Made by a program: the position numbers and the translations under genes. This document shows positions 17,996-26,228 of a DNA stretch of 64,000 bases, piece by piece; within the stretch, counting starts at the first letter, position 1; every line of letters starts with the position of its first letter. Source of the DNA: Candidatus Rhodobacter oscarellae (GTDB lineage Bacteria > Pseudomonadota > Alphaproteobacteria > Rhodobacterales > Rhodobacteraceae); the NCBI RefSeq assembly GCF_001078595.1, contig NZ_LFTY01000002.1, positions 3,482,862 through 3,546,861 on the forward strand. Reading direction: 5' to 3'. The notes beneath the pieces were generated by a model, which was given only the letters and a program-made list of their open reading frames with translations, was not told where the DNA came from and made no database searches.

Positions 17996-19480
17996 TCAGG
18001 TCTCCGTGAGGTGCTGGAATGCCGCATCAAGCGCCGCATCGGCGGCAGAAACGCGCGAAATTCGACGTCGGCATTGCGTCTGCATTACGTCGGCATCGCG
18101 TCGGTATTTTTCCAGCGCTTTCGCCAAGGCGCCAGGCGCGGGCCCGCCGATGCGGTCGCGGCGCGCGATGAAGGTCTCGGGCGAGGTGGCCTCGGCGAAG
18201 GCCGGCTTGGTCAGGTCCGGCGCGCGCCCGGTCTCTTCGGCGAAGGCGGCGGCGAACTCGGCATAACCCGACCCAAGCGGCATGCGTTTGGCGATCACCG
18301 CGCGGGCGGTCTGGGACGCGATCTCATGCGCCGCGCGGAAGGTCAGCCCCTCGTCCCGCACCAGCGTGTCGGCAAGCTCGGTGATGGTGATGCAGGCGGC
18401 ATCGGTGGTCTGGCGCACGCGGTCGGCATTGATCGAGCAGGCGGGCAGGAAAGCCGCCAGAAGATCCAGCACCCGCCCGCCGCTTTCAAAGGCGGCGTAT
18501 CCGGCCTGCTGCACTTCGCCCTCGCTGTCATTCATGTCGGTGAAGGGCGTGTTGTGCATCGTGCTCACCACCATGTCACAGCGCCCCACCGTGACCGAGG
18601 CCAGGTGGCGCAGATGCTCGATGGGCACCGGGTTGCGCTTTTGCGGCATGATCGACGAGACCTGCACAAGGGCGTTCGGGACATATAACTGACCGACCTC
18701 GAAGGCGGACCAAAACGCCATGTCCTGGATCAGCCGCCCAAGATGCAGGAAGACCAGCTTGATCGCCGAATAGAGCCCGGTGATGTAATCGACCGAGGCG
18801 ATGCAGCCGTAGGAGTTCACCAGCGGGCCGTCGAAGCCGAGCAGCTCGGCCATGCGCTCCCGGTCGATGGGGAAGCCAGAGGTCGTGATGGCCGCCGCGC
18901 CCATCGGGCAATGGTCGAGGCCCCGCATCGCGGCTTCAAGGCGTTCAGCGTCGCGCAAGAGGACCTCGATTGCGGCCGCAAGGTAGTGCCCAAAGGTCGA
19001 GGGCTGCGCGGGCTGGCCATGGGTATAGGCCACAATCAATGTGTCAGCCTCCGCCGCGGCCTTGTCGGTCAGCGCGGTTGTGAGGTGCAAGACCTGCTGC
19101 ATCAGATGACCGGCCCGAGACCGAAGCGCCATTTTGAACAGCGTGTGGTCCATGTCGTTGCGCGACCGCGCGGTGTGCAGGGCCCCACCCAGGTCGCCAA
19201 GGCGGTCGCGCAGCTGCGCCTCAATCCAGAAAAAGTAATCCTCGTGCTCGCCGGTATAGGCGAGGGCGGAGAGGTCGGTTTCGCGGGTGATCTCGCCAAG
19301 AGCCCGGGCGATCCTTGCAGCGTCCCATGGCGGCAGGATGCCGGTCTCTGCCAGCATCACCAGGTGGGCGCGATTGATCGCGTCCATGCCTTGGGCATAA
19401 TGCGCCTTCACGCCCTCAAAAAGCGGCGCCAGAACCGTGTCGCGATAGGTCGGATCGGGAAAGGTGGAATTGTCCGTCAT
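17996..19480 (-). CDS. Argininosuccinate lyase-like C-N lyase
   Basis: The 494-residue enzyme belongs to the fumarase/aspartase/argininosuccinate lyase superfamily. It has HTARSRNDMDHT, the catalytic-histidine region AYTHGQPAQPSTFGHYL and the signature VSSIMPQKRNP at about residue 273, so the active site is intact. Its place between sugar permease genes and a sugar ATPase argues against arginine synthesis; the superfamily also includes lyases that split aminopolycarboxylates. ATG 19478-19480 overlaps the upstream permease stop (ATGA); the open frame extends upstream but only by shadowing the permease. Near its C-terminus, coding DNA contains an 11-bp tandem repeat array giving the odd arginine/aspartate-rich stretch YRRDADVMQTQCRRRIS. 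Confidence 0.8.
   Translation of the reverse strand: MTDNSTFPDPTYRDTVLAPLFEGVKAHYAQGMDAINRAHLVMLAETGILPPWDAARIARALGEITRETDLSALAYTGEHEDYFFWIEAQLRDRLGDLGGALHTARSRNDMDHTLFKMALRSRAGHLMQQVLHLTTALTDKAAAEADTLIVAYTHGQPAQPSTFGHYLAAAIEVLLRDAERLEAAMRGLDHCPMGAAAITTSGFPIDRERMAELLGFDGPLVNSYGCIASVDYITGLYSAIKLVFLHLGRLIQDMAFWSAFEVGQLYVPNALVQVSSIMPQKRNPVPIEHLRHLASVTVGRCDMVVSTMHNTPFTDMNDSEGEVQQAGYAAFESGGRVLDLLAAFLPACSINADRVRQTTDAACITITELADTLVRDEGLTFRAAHEIASQTARAVIAKRMPLGSGYAEFAAAFAEETGRAPDLTKPAFAEATSPETFIARRDRIGGPAPGALAKALEKYRRDADVMQTQCRRRISRVSAADAALDAAFQHLTET
18065..18108 (-). repeat. 11-bp degenerate tandem repeat, array 1 (inside lyase 3' end)
   Basis: Four head-to-tail 11-bp units on the + strand: ACGTCGGCATT, GCGTCTGCATT, ACGTCGGCATC, GCGTCGGTATT. 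Read along the lyase mRNA they are AATGCCGACGY-like units. The array is inside the coding sequence about 70 bases before the stop. Related arrays occur at 31213-31256 and 58339-58394. Confidence 0.85.
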
Positions 19481-20355
19481 CCCTTGAGCCCCGCCATCAC
19501 GACGCCTCGGATAATGAACCGCTGGAAGATCAGGAACACGATCAGCGTCGGGATCGTTGAAATAGCGGCCCCGGTCATAATCAGCTCCCATGCCACATCC
19601 GCCTCGTCCCCGAAGGAGGACAGCCCGACGGGCAGCGTATACATCTCGACCGAGTTGGTCACGATCAGGGGCCAGATGAAGGCCGTCCAGTTGCCCAGGA
19701 AGACGAAGATCGCCAGCGCCGCCAGCGCGGGCTTGACCAGTGGCATCGCCACCGTCCACCAGATCTGCAGCTCGTTGAGCCCGTCGATCCGCGCGGCCTC
19801 GATGAAGTCATCCGGTACGGTCTCGAAGAACTGCTTCATCAGGAAGGTGCCGAAGGCCGTCATCAGCCCGGGGAACATGATGCCCCAGTAGCTGTCCAGC
19901 CAGCCGAACTGCTGGCTCATCAGGTACCAGGGGATCACCAGCATCTCTGTCGGGATCATCAGCGTCGAGAGGATCGCGATGAAGATAATGTACCGCCCCG
20001 GGAAGCGGAACTTGCACAGCGTGTAGCCCACCAGGCTGTCGAAAAGCACGTTACAGATGGTGGTGATCAGCGCGATGATGATCGAGTTTAGGAACCACCA
20101 ATAGAACCGCCCGTCCTCTAACACGAAGGTGTAGTTCTCGATGGTGGGCTCTTCGGGGATGAGCTTGAGGTTATAGATCTCGTGCGGCCATTTCAGCGAG
20201 GTCGAGATCATATAGGCGATGGGCATCACCATCAGGATCCCGCCCAGAAACAGCAGCGCCCAGCGCACGTACTGCCCCATATTGGCGGGCCGCTTTGGGC
20301 CGCCGGTCTTCAGCAGCGCGTCCGTGGTGGGGCGGATCTGTTCGGCGACGGCCAT
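19477..20355 (-). CDS. Sugar ABC transporter permease (MalG/UgpE type)
   Basis: The 292-residue protein has about six membrane helices and the coupling loop FIEAARIDGLNELQIWWTVAMPLVKPALAA region typical of CUT1 inner-membrane permeases (motif EAARIDG). Its ATG overlaps the upstream permease stop by one base, and its stop overlaps the lyase start (ATGA). It forms the translocation pore with the neighbouring MalF-like permease. Confidence 0.9.
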   Translation of the reverse strand: MAVAEQIRPTTDALLKTGGPKRPANMGQYVRWALLFLGGILMVMPIAYMISTSLKWPHEIYNLKLIPEEPTIENYTFVLEDGRFYWWFLNSIIIALITTICNVLFDSLVGYTLCKFRFPGRYIIFIAILSTLMIPTEMLVIPWYLMSQQFGWLDSYWGIMFPGLMTAFGTFLMKQFFETVPDDFIEAARIDGLNELQIWWTVAMPLVKPALAALAIFVFLGNWTAFIWPLIVTNSVEMYTLPVGLSSFGDEADVAWELIMTGAAISTIPTLIVFLIFQRFIIRGVVMAGLKG

Positions 20356-21248
20356 CAGCGGTCCCTAAGGATGCGCAGCTGCAAGAGGCTGACAACCAGC
20401 AGCACCAGGAACAGCACCACCGTCTGCGCGGCGGCATAGCCCATGTCGAAGGACGAGAACGCCGTCTCGTATATCATCAGCACCAGCGGCTTGGTCGAAT
20501 TCAGCGGCCCGCCCGGATTGCCCGTGGTCATGTTGAACACGTGGTCAAAGATGCGCAGGAACCCGATGGAGGAGAACACCACGATGAACACGATGGTGGG
20601 CTTTAAGAGCGGCAGGGTGATCTCCCACAGGACCGTCCAGGTCGACACCCCGTCGATGCGCGCGGCCTCGTAATAGCTCTGCGGTATGGCGCGCAGGCCG
20701 GCCATGAAGATGATGATCTGAAAGCCCAAGCCCGCCCAGACCGCCGGCGCCAGGATCGAGGGCAGCGCGTTGGTGGTCGAGTTCAGAAAGGCGATCTGCG
20801 GGATGCCGAAGGTGGACAGGAAGTTGTTGAACAGCCCAATCGGCACCGGCTGGTAGAACCAGCGCCAGACCCAGGCCATGGCCACCGCGCTGGTCATGAA
20901 GGGCAGGAAATACAGCATCCGCAGGAACCCGTGCATAAAGCGGGTCTTGTCCAGGTGGTAGGCGATGAAGAACGACACCACCAGGCTGACCGGCGTGCCG
21001 ATCAGCAGGTAGACGAACGTGTTCTTGAAGACCTTCCAGAAGGTCGGATCGGCAAACAGCTTGGCGTAGTTGTCCAGCCCGGTCCAGGTGCGGTCGCCCA
21101 GCAGGTTCCAGTCCTGAAAGCTGATCAGGATGGCGTTCCCGGTGGGGTAGAACCGGATCACGCCATAGAACACGATCGGGATCGCCAGGAAGGCGTAGGC
21201 CCAGACGATCTGCTTTTGCTTGATCGAGAGATTGCGGTAGCGGGTCAT
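20355..21248 (-). CDS. Sugar ABC transporter permease (MalF/UgpA type)
   Basis: The 297-residue protein has about six helices and the CUT1 permease loop (YEAARIDGVSTWTVLWEITL). It follows the binding-protein gene by 48 bases and is coupled by a one-base overlap to the second permease. Start ATG is 21246-21248. It is the first membrane subunit of the sugar importer encoded between 16934 and 22556. Confidence 0.9.
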   Translation of the reverse strand: MTRYRNLSIKQKQIVWAYAFLAIPIVFYGVIRFYPTGNAILISFQDWNLLGDRTWTGLDNYAKLFADPTFWKVFKNTFVYLLIGTPVSLVVSFFIAYHLDKTRFMHGFLRMLYFLPFMTSAVAMAWVWRWFYQPVPIGLFNNFLSTFGIPQIAFLNSTTNALPSILAPAVWAGLGFQIIIFMAGLRAIPQSYYEAARIDGVSTWTVLWEITLPLLKPTIVFIVVFSSIGFLRIFDHVFNMTTGNPGGPLNSTKPLVLMIYETAFSSFDMGYAAAQTVVLFLVLLVVSLLQLRILRDR

Positions 21249-21296
21249 GGCTTGCCTGGCGGGATGGCCCCGACGTTGCCGCCGGGGCCATGCTCC

Positions 21297-22556
21297 TTAG
21301 TCGGCATAGTACTCGTCTAGGATCTTCTGTTCGGCCTCTGCCGCCAAGGCCAGGCTTTCTGCGGGCGACATGCCCTCTAGCGTGATCCGCTCAACCATCT
21401 CCACCATCAGCTGGCGCTGCGCGCTCTCATTGGCGAATTTGGTGGTGTTGGCGTAGGCAAGGCCTCGGATGAAGGGGCCATAGACGTCGTTATTGGCGTT
21501 GGCCTCTGTCAGACCGACCGATGGCTTGGCGGGGAGCTCGCCGACGACATCAAGCCAGATCTGCATCGCTTCATCCGAGGTAACATAGGCCATGAACTTG
21601 ACGGCGGCGTCGTATTTCTCGCCCTCGGCCTTTGTCGTGATCGCGTTCACCCAATAGGAGGAATAGTTCGACTGCGCGCCATCCGCCGTCGCGGGCAGCT
21701 CGGTCACGCCCCATTTCAGGCCACGGGTCTTGTTGAGCGACCCGATACGGAACGAGCCGTCGATATGCATGCCCGCGCGGCCCGCCTTAAAGGCGGCCTG
21801 CGGTTCATCCATAAAGCCGATGGCCGTCACGGCGTCGTCGCCGGTGAACAGACTGGTGTAGAACTCCAGCGCCTTCAGCCCGGCGTCGGAGTTGTAATTC
21901 ACCTTGGTGTAGTCCGCCATATAGGGCTCGCCGCCCATCTGCCGGATCAGGCCCTCGCGCCACCAATGGTGGTCCTGCGCGGTCATCCCGGCGGTCATGC
22001 CGACCTGGGTGAGGTTGCCCGCGCCGTCGCGCTTGGTCATGGCGGCGGCGGCGGCGATCATCTCTTCCATGGTGGTGGGCGGCTCCACGCCCGCCTCCGC
22101 CAGAAGCCGCTCGTTATAGAACAGCGCCAGCGAGCGCACCGCGGTGGGCAGCGCCCAATAGGCGTCGCCGTCTTTCATCGCCTGGACCATGGGGAAGAAC
22201 TCTTCGTCGATGGTCGCGGCTGGGAAGGCGTCGGCGGGCAGAGGCTGGATCAGCTCTGCCTCGACGTAATCGTTCAGCCAGCCGTAGAACAGCTGCACCA
22301 CATCCGGGCCCTCGCCCGCGGGGATCGCCGCAGCGACCTTGGTGCGGTAGTCCGCATAGGGGAAGTGGGTCATCTTGACGGTGATATCGGGGTTGGCGGC
22401 CTCGAAATTGTCGATCAGCTGCTCCATCGCCGCAACCCGGGCGTCGAAGAAATACTGCCAGTACTCGATCTCGACGGCGTTGGCCGCGCTGCCGAGAAGC
22501 GTGGCGATGCCGGTGGCGGCGCTTAGGGCTAGTGCTTTGAACTTAATGGTATTCAT
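21297..22556 (-). CDS. Extracellular sugar-binding protein of CUT1 ABC transporter
   Basis: The 419-residue protein starts at ATG 22554-22556 with a good GGGAGGATTCTT site upstream and a signal peptide (KFKALALSAATGIATLLG, cleavage near ANA). The mature part opens with VEIEYWQYFFDARVAAME and has the family hallmark FEAANPDITVK, typical of family 1 solute-binding proteins (MalE/UgpB group). It is the first gene of the leftward operon and is divergent from the ROK regulator. The bound sugar is unknown. Confidence 0.9.
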   Translation of the reverse strand: MNTIKFKALALSAATGIATLLGSAANAVEIEYWQYFFDARVAAMEQLIDNFEAANPDITVKMTHFPYADYRTKVAAAIPAGEGPDVVQLFYGWLNDYVEAELIQPLPADAFPAATIDEEFFPMVQAMKDGDAYWALPTAVRSLALFYNERLLAEAGVEPPTTMEEMIAAAAAMTKRDGAGNLTQVGMTAGMTAQDHHWWREGLIRQMGGEPYMADYTKVNYNSDAGLKALEFYTSLFTGDDAVTAIGFMDEPQAAFKAGRAGMHIDGSFRIGSLNKTRGLKWGVTELPATADGAQSNYSSYWVNAITTKAEGEKYDAAVKFMAYVTSDEAMQIWLDVVGELPAKPSVGLTEANANNDVYGPFIRGLAYANTTKFANESAQRQLMVEMVERITLEGMSPAESLALAAEAEQKILDEYYAD

Positions 22557-22632
22557 AAGAATCCTCCCTGCATTTTTGATCCCATCGGTGCCGCAGATTG
22601 GCGGTCGGACGGGGTGCATGTGCCTTAAGGGT

Positions 22633-22653
22633 TAGCTCAACTCTCTTGAGCTA
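22633..22653. promoter_or_regulatory. Inverted repeat, probable operator of the ROK regulator
   Basis: TAGCTCAA, spacer CTCTC, TTGAGCTA is a perfect 8-bp inverted repeat in the 124-base region between the divergent binding-protein gene and the ROK gene. It is 27 bases before the ROK start. ROK repressors bind such dyads in divergent promoter regions, so it is the best operator candidate here. Confidence 0.6.
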
Positions 22654-22680
22654 TCAAGCATCACAAGCTAATCCGGTACC

Positions 22681-23865
22681 ATGATTACCCTGACTGAAAG
22701 CGTGGTCGGCGCGAATGCCGGGCGCTCCCGAGGCCATAACCGCCAGGTCGTTCTGGGCCGCATCCGCAGCGCCGAGCGCATAGGCCGCGCCGAGATCGCC
22801 CGCGCCTCTGGGCTGTCGACACAGGCGGTGTCGAACATCATCGCGGATCTCCTGGCGGACGGCCTGATCGTCGAGGGCGGGCACCGCGCGGTGTCGCGCG
22901 GGGTGCCAGTGGTGCAATACGCGCTGAACCCCCAGGGCGCTTTCGCCGCCGGGATCGAGATCAGACCCGACGCGGTGTTCGGCGCGCTGCTGAACTTCTG
23001 CGGCGAATTGGTTGTGGAACGGCGGCGCAAGGTCAGCACCAACGACCGCGACGGCGTGATCGCCGCGGTGCGCGACATGCAGGCGCGCATCTTCAAGGGC
23101 GCGGGCTGTGATCCAACGCGGCTTTTGGGGCTTGGCATCGTCATGCCGGGCCCCTTCGGCTGCACCGGCATCGAAGGCGGCGCCTCAGAGCTGCCGATCT
23201 GGGACGACACCCCGCCGGAGGTCTGGCTGTCAGAGCGGCTGGGCCAGCCGGTGCTTGTCGAGAATGACGCCAACGCCGCCGCCATCGCCGAGCGCGTGTC
23301 CGGCGCCGCCCAGGGCCTGGACAGCTATGGGTTCTTGTATTTCGGCGTGGGGCTGGGGCTTGGCATGGTCCATCGCGGCCGCTTGCAGGCCGGCGCCTAT
23401 GGCAACGCCGGAGAGATCGGCACCCTGCAAGTGCCCTGCGACGGCAAGCTGGTGATGCTGGAAGACGTGGTCAGCCGCCGCTCGCTGTCGGAGGCCCTGC
23501 GCGCCTCAGGCGCGGCCACCCAGGACGTTGGCGATCTTGCCAGGCTCTACGAGGCGGGCGATCCCGCACTGCACCGCTGGCTAGAGCGCACCGTCGAGCC
23601 GCTCTCCGCCGCCATTTCCATCGTCGAGAACCTGTTCGACCCGCAGACCATCATCCTGGGCGGGGCCATGCCCGACAACATCCTGGACCATATGACCGAG
23701 ACGATCCGCCTGGCGTCGCGCTCCGTCTCCAACCGCGCCGCGCGGCAGATGCCGCGGCTGATGCGGGGCGCCTCGGGGCGGATGACCGCCACGCTGGGGG
23801 CCGCCGCCCTGGTCGTCAACCACGCCTTCACGCCGAAAATCGCCCCGCAACCGCAGGAGCTTTGA
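22681..23865 (+). CDS. ROK-family transcriptional regulator
   Basis: The 394-residue protein has an N-terminal winged helix-turn-helix (about residues 20-75, including ERIGRAEIARASGLSTQAVS) and a sugar-kinase-like ROK domain with GIVMPGPFG and VENDANAAAIAERV. The zinc-binding cysteine cluster (CxCGxxGC) typical of ROK kinases and NagC is missing at GEIGTLQVPCDG, so it is probably a regulator without kinase activity. It is divergent from the sugar importer and overlaps the PIG-L gene (TGATG), so it likely controls both operons in response to the imported or modified sugar. Confidence 0.87.
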   Translation: MITLTESVVGANAGRSRGHNRQVVLGRIRSAERIGRAEIARASGLSTQAVSNIIADLLADGLIVEGGHRAVSRGVPVVQYALNPQGAFAAGIEIRPDAVFGALLNFCGELVVERRRKVSTNDRDGVIAAVRDMQARIFKGAGCDPTRLLGLGIVMPGPFGCTGIEGGASELPIWDDTPPEVWLSERLGQPVLVENDANAAAIAERVSGAAQGLDSYGFLYFGVGLGLGMVHRGRLQAGAYGNAGEIGTLQVPCDGKLVMLEDVVSRRSLSEALRASGAATQDVGDLARLYEAGDPALHRWLERTVEPLSAAISIVENLFDPQTIILGGAMPDNILDHMTETIRLASRSVSNRAARQMPRLMRGASGRMTATLGAAALVVNHAFTPKIAPQPQEL

Positions 23866-26228
23866 TGCCGACTGCTGAACAGACCCGAATAGATGCCGCC
23901 CGCGCCCGCCCCCGGATCATGGAGCTTTGGTGGGCGCTGCAACCCCTGCGGTCGGTGATACGCTTCATGCAGACCGGCGCCCATCCCGACGACGAGGTCT
24001 CGGGGATGCTGGCCGCGCTGGCGTTCCGCGACGGGATCAACATCTCCTACGCCTGCTCGACGCGGGGCGAGGGCGGGCAGAACGATGTCGGGCAAGAGGC
24101 CGGCGCGGCGCTGGGCGCGCTGCGCACCCGCGAGATGGAGCGCGCCTGCGATGTGCTGGGCATGCGGATGTATTGGCACTCGGAGACGCCGGAAGACGCG
24201 ATCACCGATTTCGGGTTCTCCAAGAGCGGCGAAGAGACCCTGGCGCGCTGGGGCAAGGACCGCACCCTGGCGCGGTTCGTCGACATCATACGCAGCGAGC
24301 GGCCCGACATCATCTGCCCCACCTTCCTGGACGTCCCCGGGCAGCACGGGCATCACCGCGCGATGACGCAGGCCGCGCACCAGGTCATGGCCGCCGCCGC
24401 CGACCCGGCATTCGCCTCGGATCGCCCGCCCTGGCAGGTCAAGAAGCTCTACCTGCCGGCCTGGTCCGGCGCCGGGCAGGCCTATGACGACGACCTGCCG
24501 CCGCCGCCCGCGACGCTGACGGTTGACGGCTCTGGCCGGGACGGCATCAGCGGCTGGTCCTGGGAGCAGATCGGGCAGCAATCGCGCGCCTACCATCGGA
24601 CCCAAGGCATGGGCCGCTGGGTGCCGAGCGATCAGCGCAGGGATTGGCCGCTACACCTCGTTGAAAGCCATGTAGACGGGCCGGACGAAGCTTTGAGCTC
24701 TGGGTTGGCGGGCTCTGTGGGAGATCTGGCCAAGGGCGCAAAGCCCGGTGAGTTCAGCGAAGCCGTGGCCAAGGTGCAGGCCGCGATTGAGGCCACTTTG
24801 GTGGCCTTCCCGGCCTTCGATCTGGTCGCGGACTCGGCCTTTGAGGCATTGGAAGCGGTGCAAGCCGCCCGGGCACATTGCCCCGACCACCTTCGCCAAG
24901 ACGTCGCGCATCGCCTGGAGGCAAAGGAGGTCCAGCTTGGCCATGTGATCCGGCTCGCCCTTGGGGTGGACGTGGATTTCCGCAGCTCTGAGGTGTTTCT
25001 TTCGCCCGGCACACGGGTCGGTCTTGTGCTGGAATGCAATCGGGGCGCCGCGGACGCCGCAGAGCTTACCTTGGACCTGCCAGAGGGATGGGTGGCCAAG
25101 GATCAAAGCCTTGAGATCGCCGCAACCGCCGCCCCGACCTGTCCTTACCGCGTGACCTATGACCCCCGTGACCCCAGCGCGCCCGCCGCCATGGTGACGC
25201 TTGCGTATCGGGGTGCCCAGGCCTCTATCCGGGTTCCGATGGAGGACACCCCGGTTGTTCTGCCGGTGCACATGGCGCGCGCCACTCCGGATGCCGGGTT
25301 GATCAACCTTGCCGTCGCGGCCCGCGACCACATGCTGCGCATAGATGAGGTCTCGCCAAAGGGCGCAGACGCCAAGCTCGGCGCGCCAAATGGGTGGACC
25401 CTGCGCGGAACTGACGAGGGCTTCGCGATCAAGCCGCCCTCGAATTTGCAGGCCGGGCTTTATGAGATCCCCGTTCTTGTGGGCGACCAACCGGCCATGC
25501 GCGTGCAGCGGATCAAACACGCGCATACCGCTTCGACCGCGCTTGCGCGACCGGCGATTCTGCGGCTCTTTGCCCTGAAGGCCGACCTGCCAGATGTGAG
25601 GGTCGGCTATGTCGGGGCGGGCAATGACCGGGTGAGCCACTGGCTGTCGATGCTGGGCGCGGATGTCACTGATCTGTCCGACACGGAGCTGACCAGCCAA
25701 GCCGATCTGGCGCGGTATGACACGATCATCGTCGGCATCTTCGCCATGCGGTTCCGCGCCGGCCTGTCAGAGGCGATGCCCGGGCTTCACCGCTGGACCA
25801 GGGCGGGCGGCACGCTGGTGACGCTCTACCACCGGCCTTGGGACAATTGGCTGCCGGAGCAGACGCCGCCGCATCGCTTGGAAATCGGGCAGCCCTCGCT
25901 GCGATGGCGCGTCACCGACGAGGCCGCCGAGGTGCGCCACCTGGTCGAGCATCCGCTGCTGTCGACCCCGAACACCATCGGCCCCCAGGATTGGGCCGGG
26001 TGGGTCAAGGAGCGCGGGCTCTACTTCGCCAAAAGCTGGGACGCGGCCTATACGCCTCTGATCGAGATGGCCGACCCCGGCGAGGACCCGCATCGGGGCG
26101 CGCTGCTGGTCGCGGATGTCGCGCAGGGGCGGCATGTTCACACCTCATTGATTTTGCATCACCAGATGGAGAACCTTGTGCCAGGGGCCTTCCGTCTTAT
26201 GGCCAACCTCATCGCCAAACGGGCATGA
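23865..26228 (+). CDS. Large multidomain PIG-L/LmbE-family deacetylase
   Basis: Residues 1 to about 210 are a PIG-L/LmbE zinc deacetylase domain with the metal motif HPDDE (H40, D42, D43, E44) and a second histidine cluster at H161/H163/H164. The family removes acetyl groups from N-acetylglucosaminyl compounds. The 787-residue chain is about three times the usual length: a middle region (about 370-480) looks like an immunoglobulin-like beta domain, and the C-terminal about 200 residues (from VRVGYVGAGNDRVSHWL) look like a glutamine-amidotransferase-like fold. No signal peptide is seen, so it is probably cytoplasmic. I chose ATG 23865 (TGATG overlap with the ROK stop) over TTG 23862. Confidence 0.8.
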   Translation: MPTAEQTRIDAARARPRIMELWWALQPLRSVIRFMQTGAHPDDEVSGMLAALAFRDGINISYACSTRGEGGQNDVGQEAGAALGALRTREMERACDVLGMRMYWHSETPEDAITDFGFSKSGEETLARWGKDRTLARFVDIIRSERPDIICPTFLDVPGQHGHHRAMTQAAHQVMAAAADPAFASDRPPWQVKKLYLPAWSGAGQAYDDDLPPPPATLTVDGSGRDGISGWSWEQIGQQSRAYHRTQGMGRWVPSDQRRDWPLHLVESHVDGPDEALSSGLAGSVGDLAKGAKPGEFSEAVAKVQAAIEATLVAFPAFDLVADSAFEALEAVQAARAHCPDHLRQDVAHRLEAKEVQLGHVIRLALGVDVDFRSSEVFLSPGTRVGLVLECNRGAADAAELTLDLPEGWVAKDQSLEIAATAAPTCPYRVTYDPRDPSAPAAMVTLAYRGAQASIRVPMEDTPVVLPVHMARATPDAGLINLAVAARDHMLRIDEVSPKGADAKLGAPNGWTLRGTDEGFAIKPPSNLQAGLYEIPVLVGDQPAMRVQRIKHAHTASTALARPAILRLFALKADLPDVRVGYVGAGNDRVSHWLSMLGADVTDLSDTELTSQADLARYDTIIVGIFAMRFRAGLSEAMPGLHRWTRAGGTLVTLYHRPWDNWLPEQTPPHRLEIGQPSLRWRVTDEAAEVRHLVEHPLLSTPNTIGPQDWAGWVKERGLYFAKSWDAAYTPLIEMADPGEDPHRGALLVADVAQGRHVHTSLILHHQMENLVPGAFRLMANLIAKRA

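Noticed and set aside
17996-19480. True argininosuccinate lyase (argH) of arginine synthesis
   Set aside because: The active-site motifs fit the superfamily, but the gene is embedded between sugar permease and ATPase genes, so the pathway assignment was not adopted.
19481-19759. N-terminal extension of the lyase to 19759
   Set aside because: It is a shadow of the permease coding region; ATG 19480 overlaps the permease stop in the usual ATGA manner.
24651-25700. Leftward open frame opposite the PIG-L gene
   Set aside because: Composition is that of an antisense shadow; the rightward frame is continuous and has family motifs.
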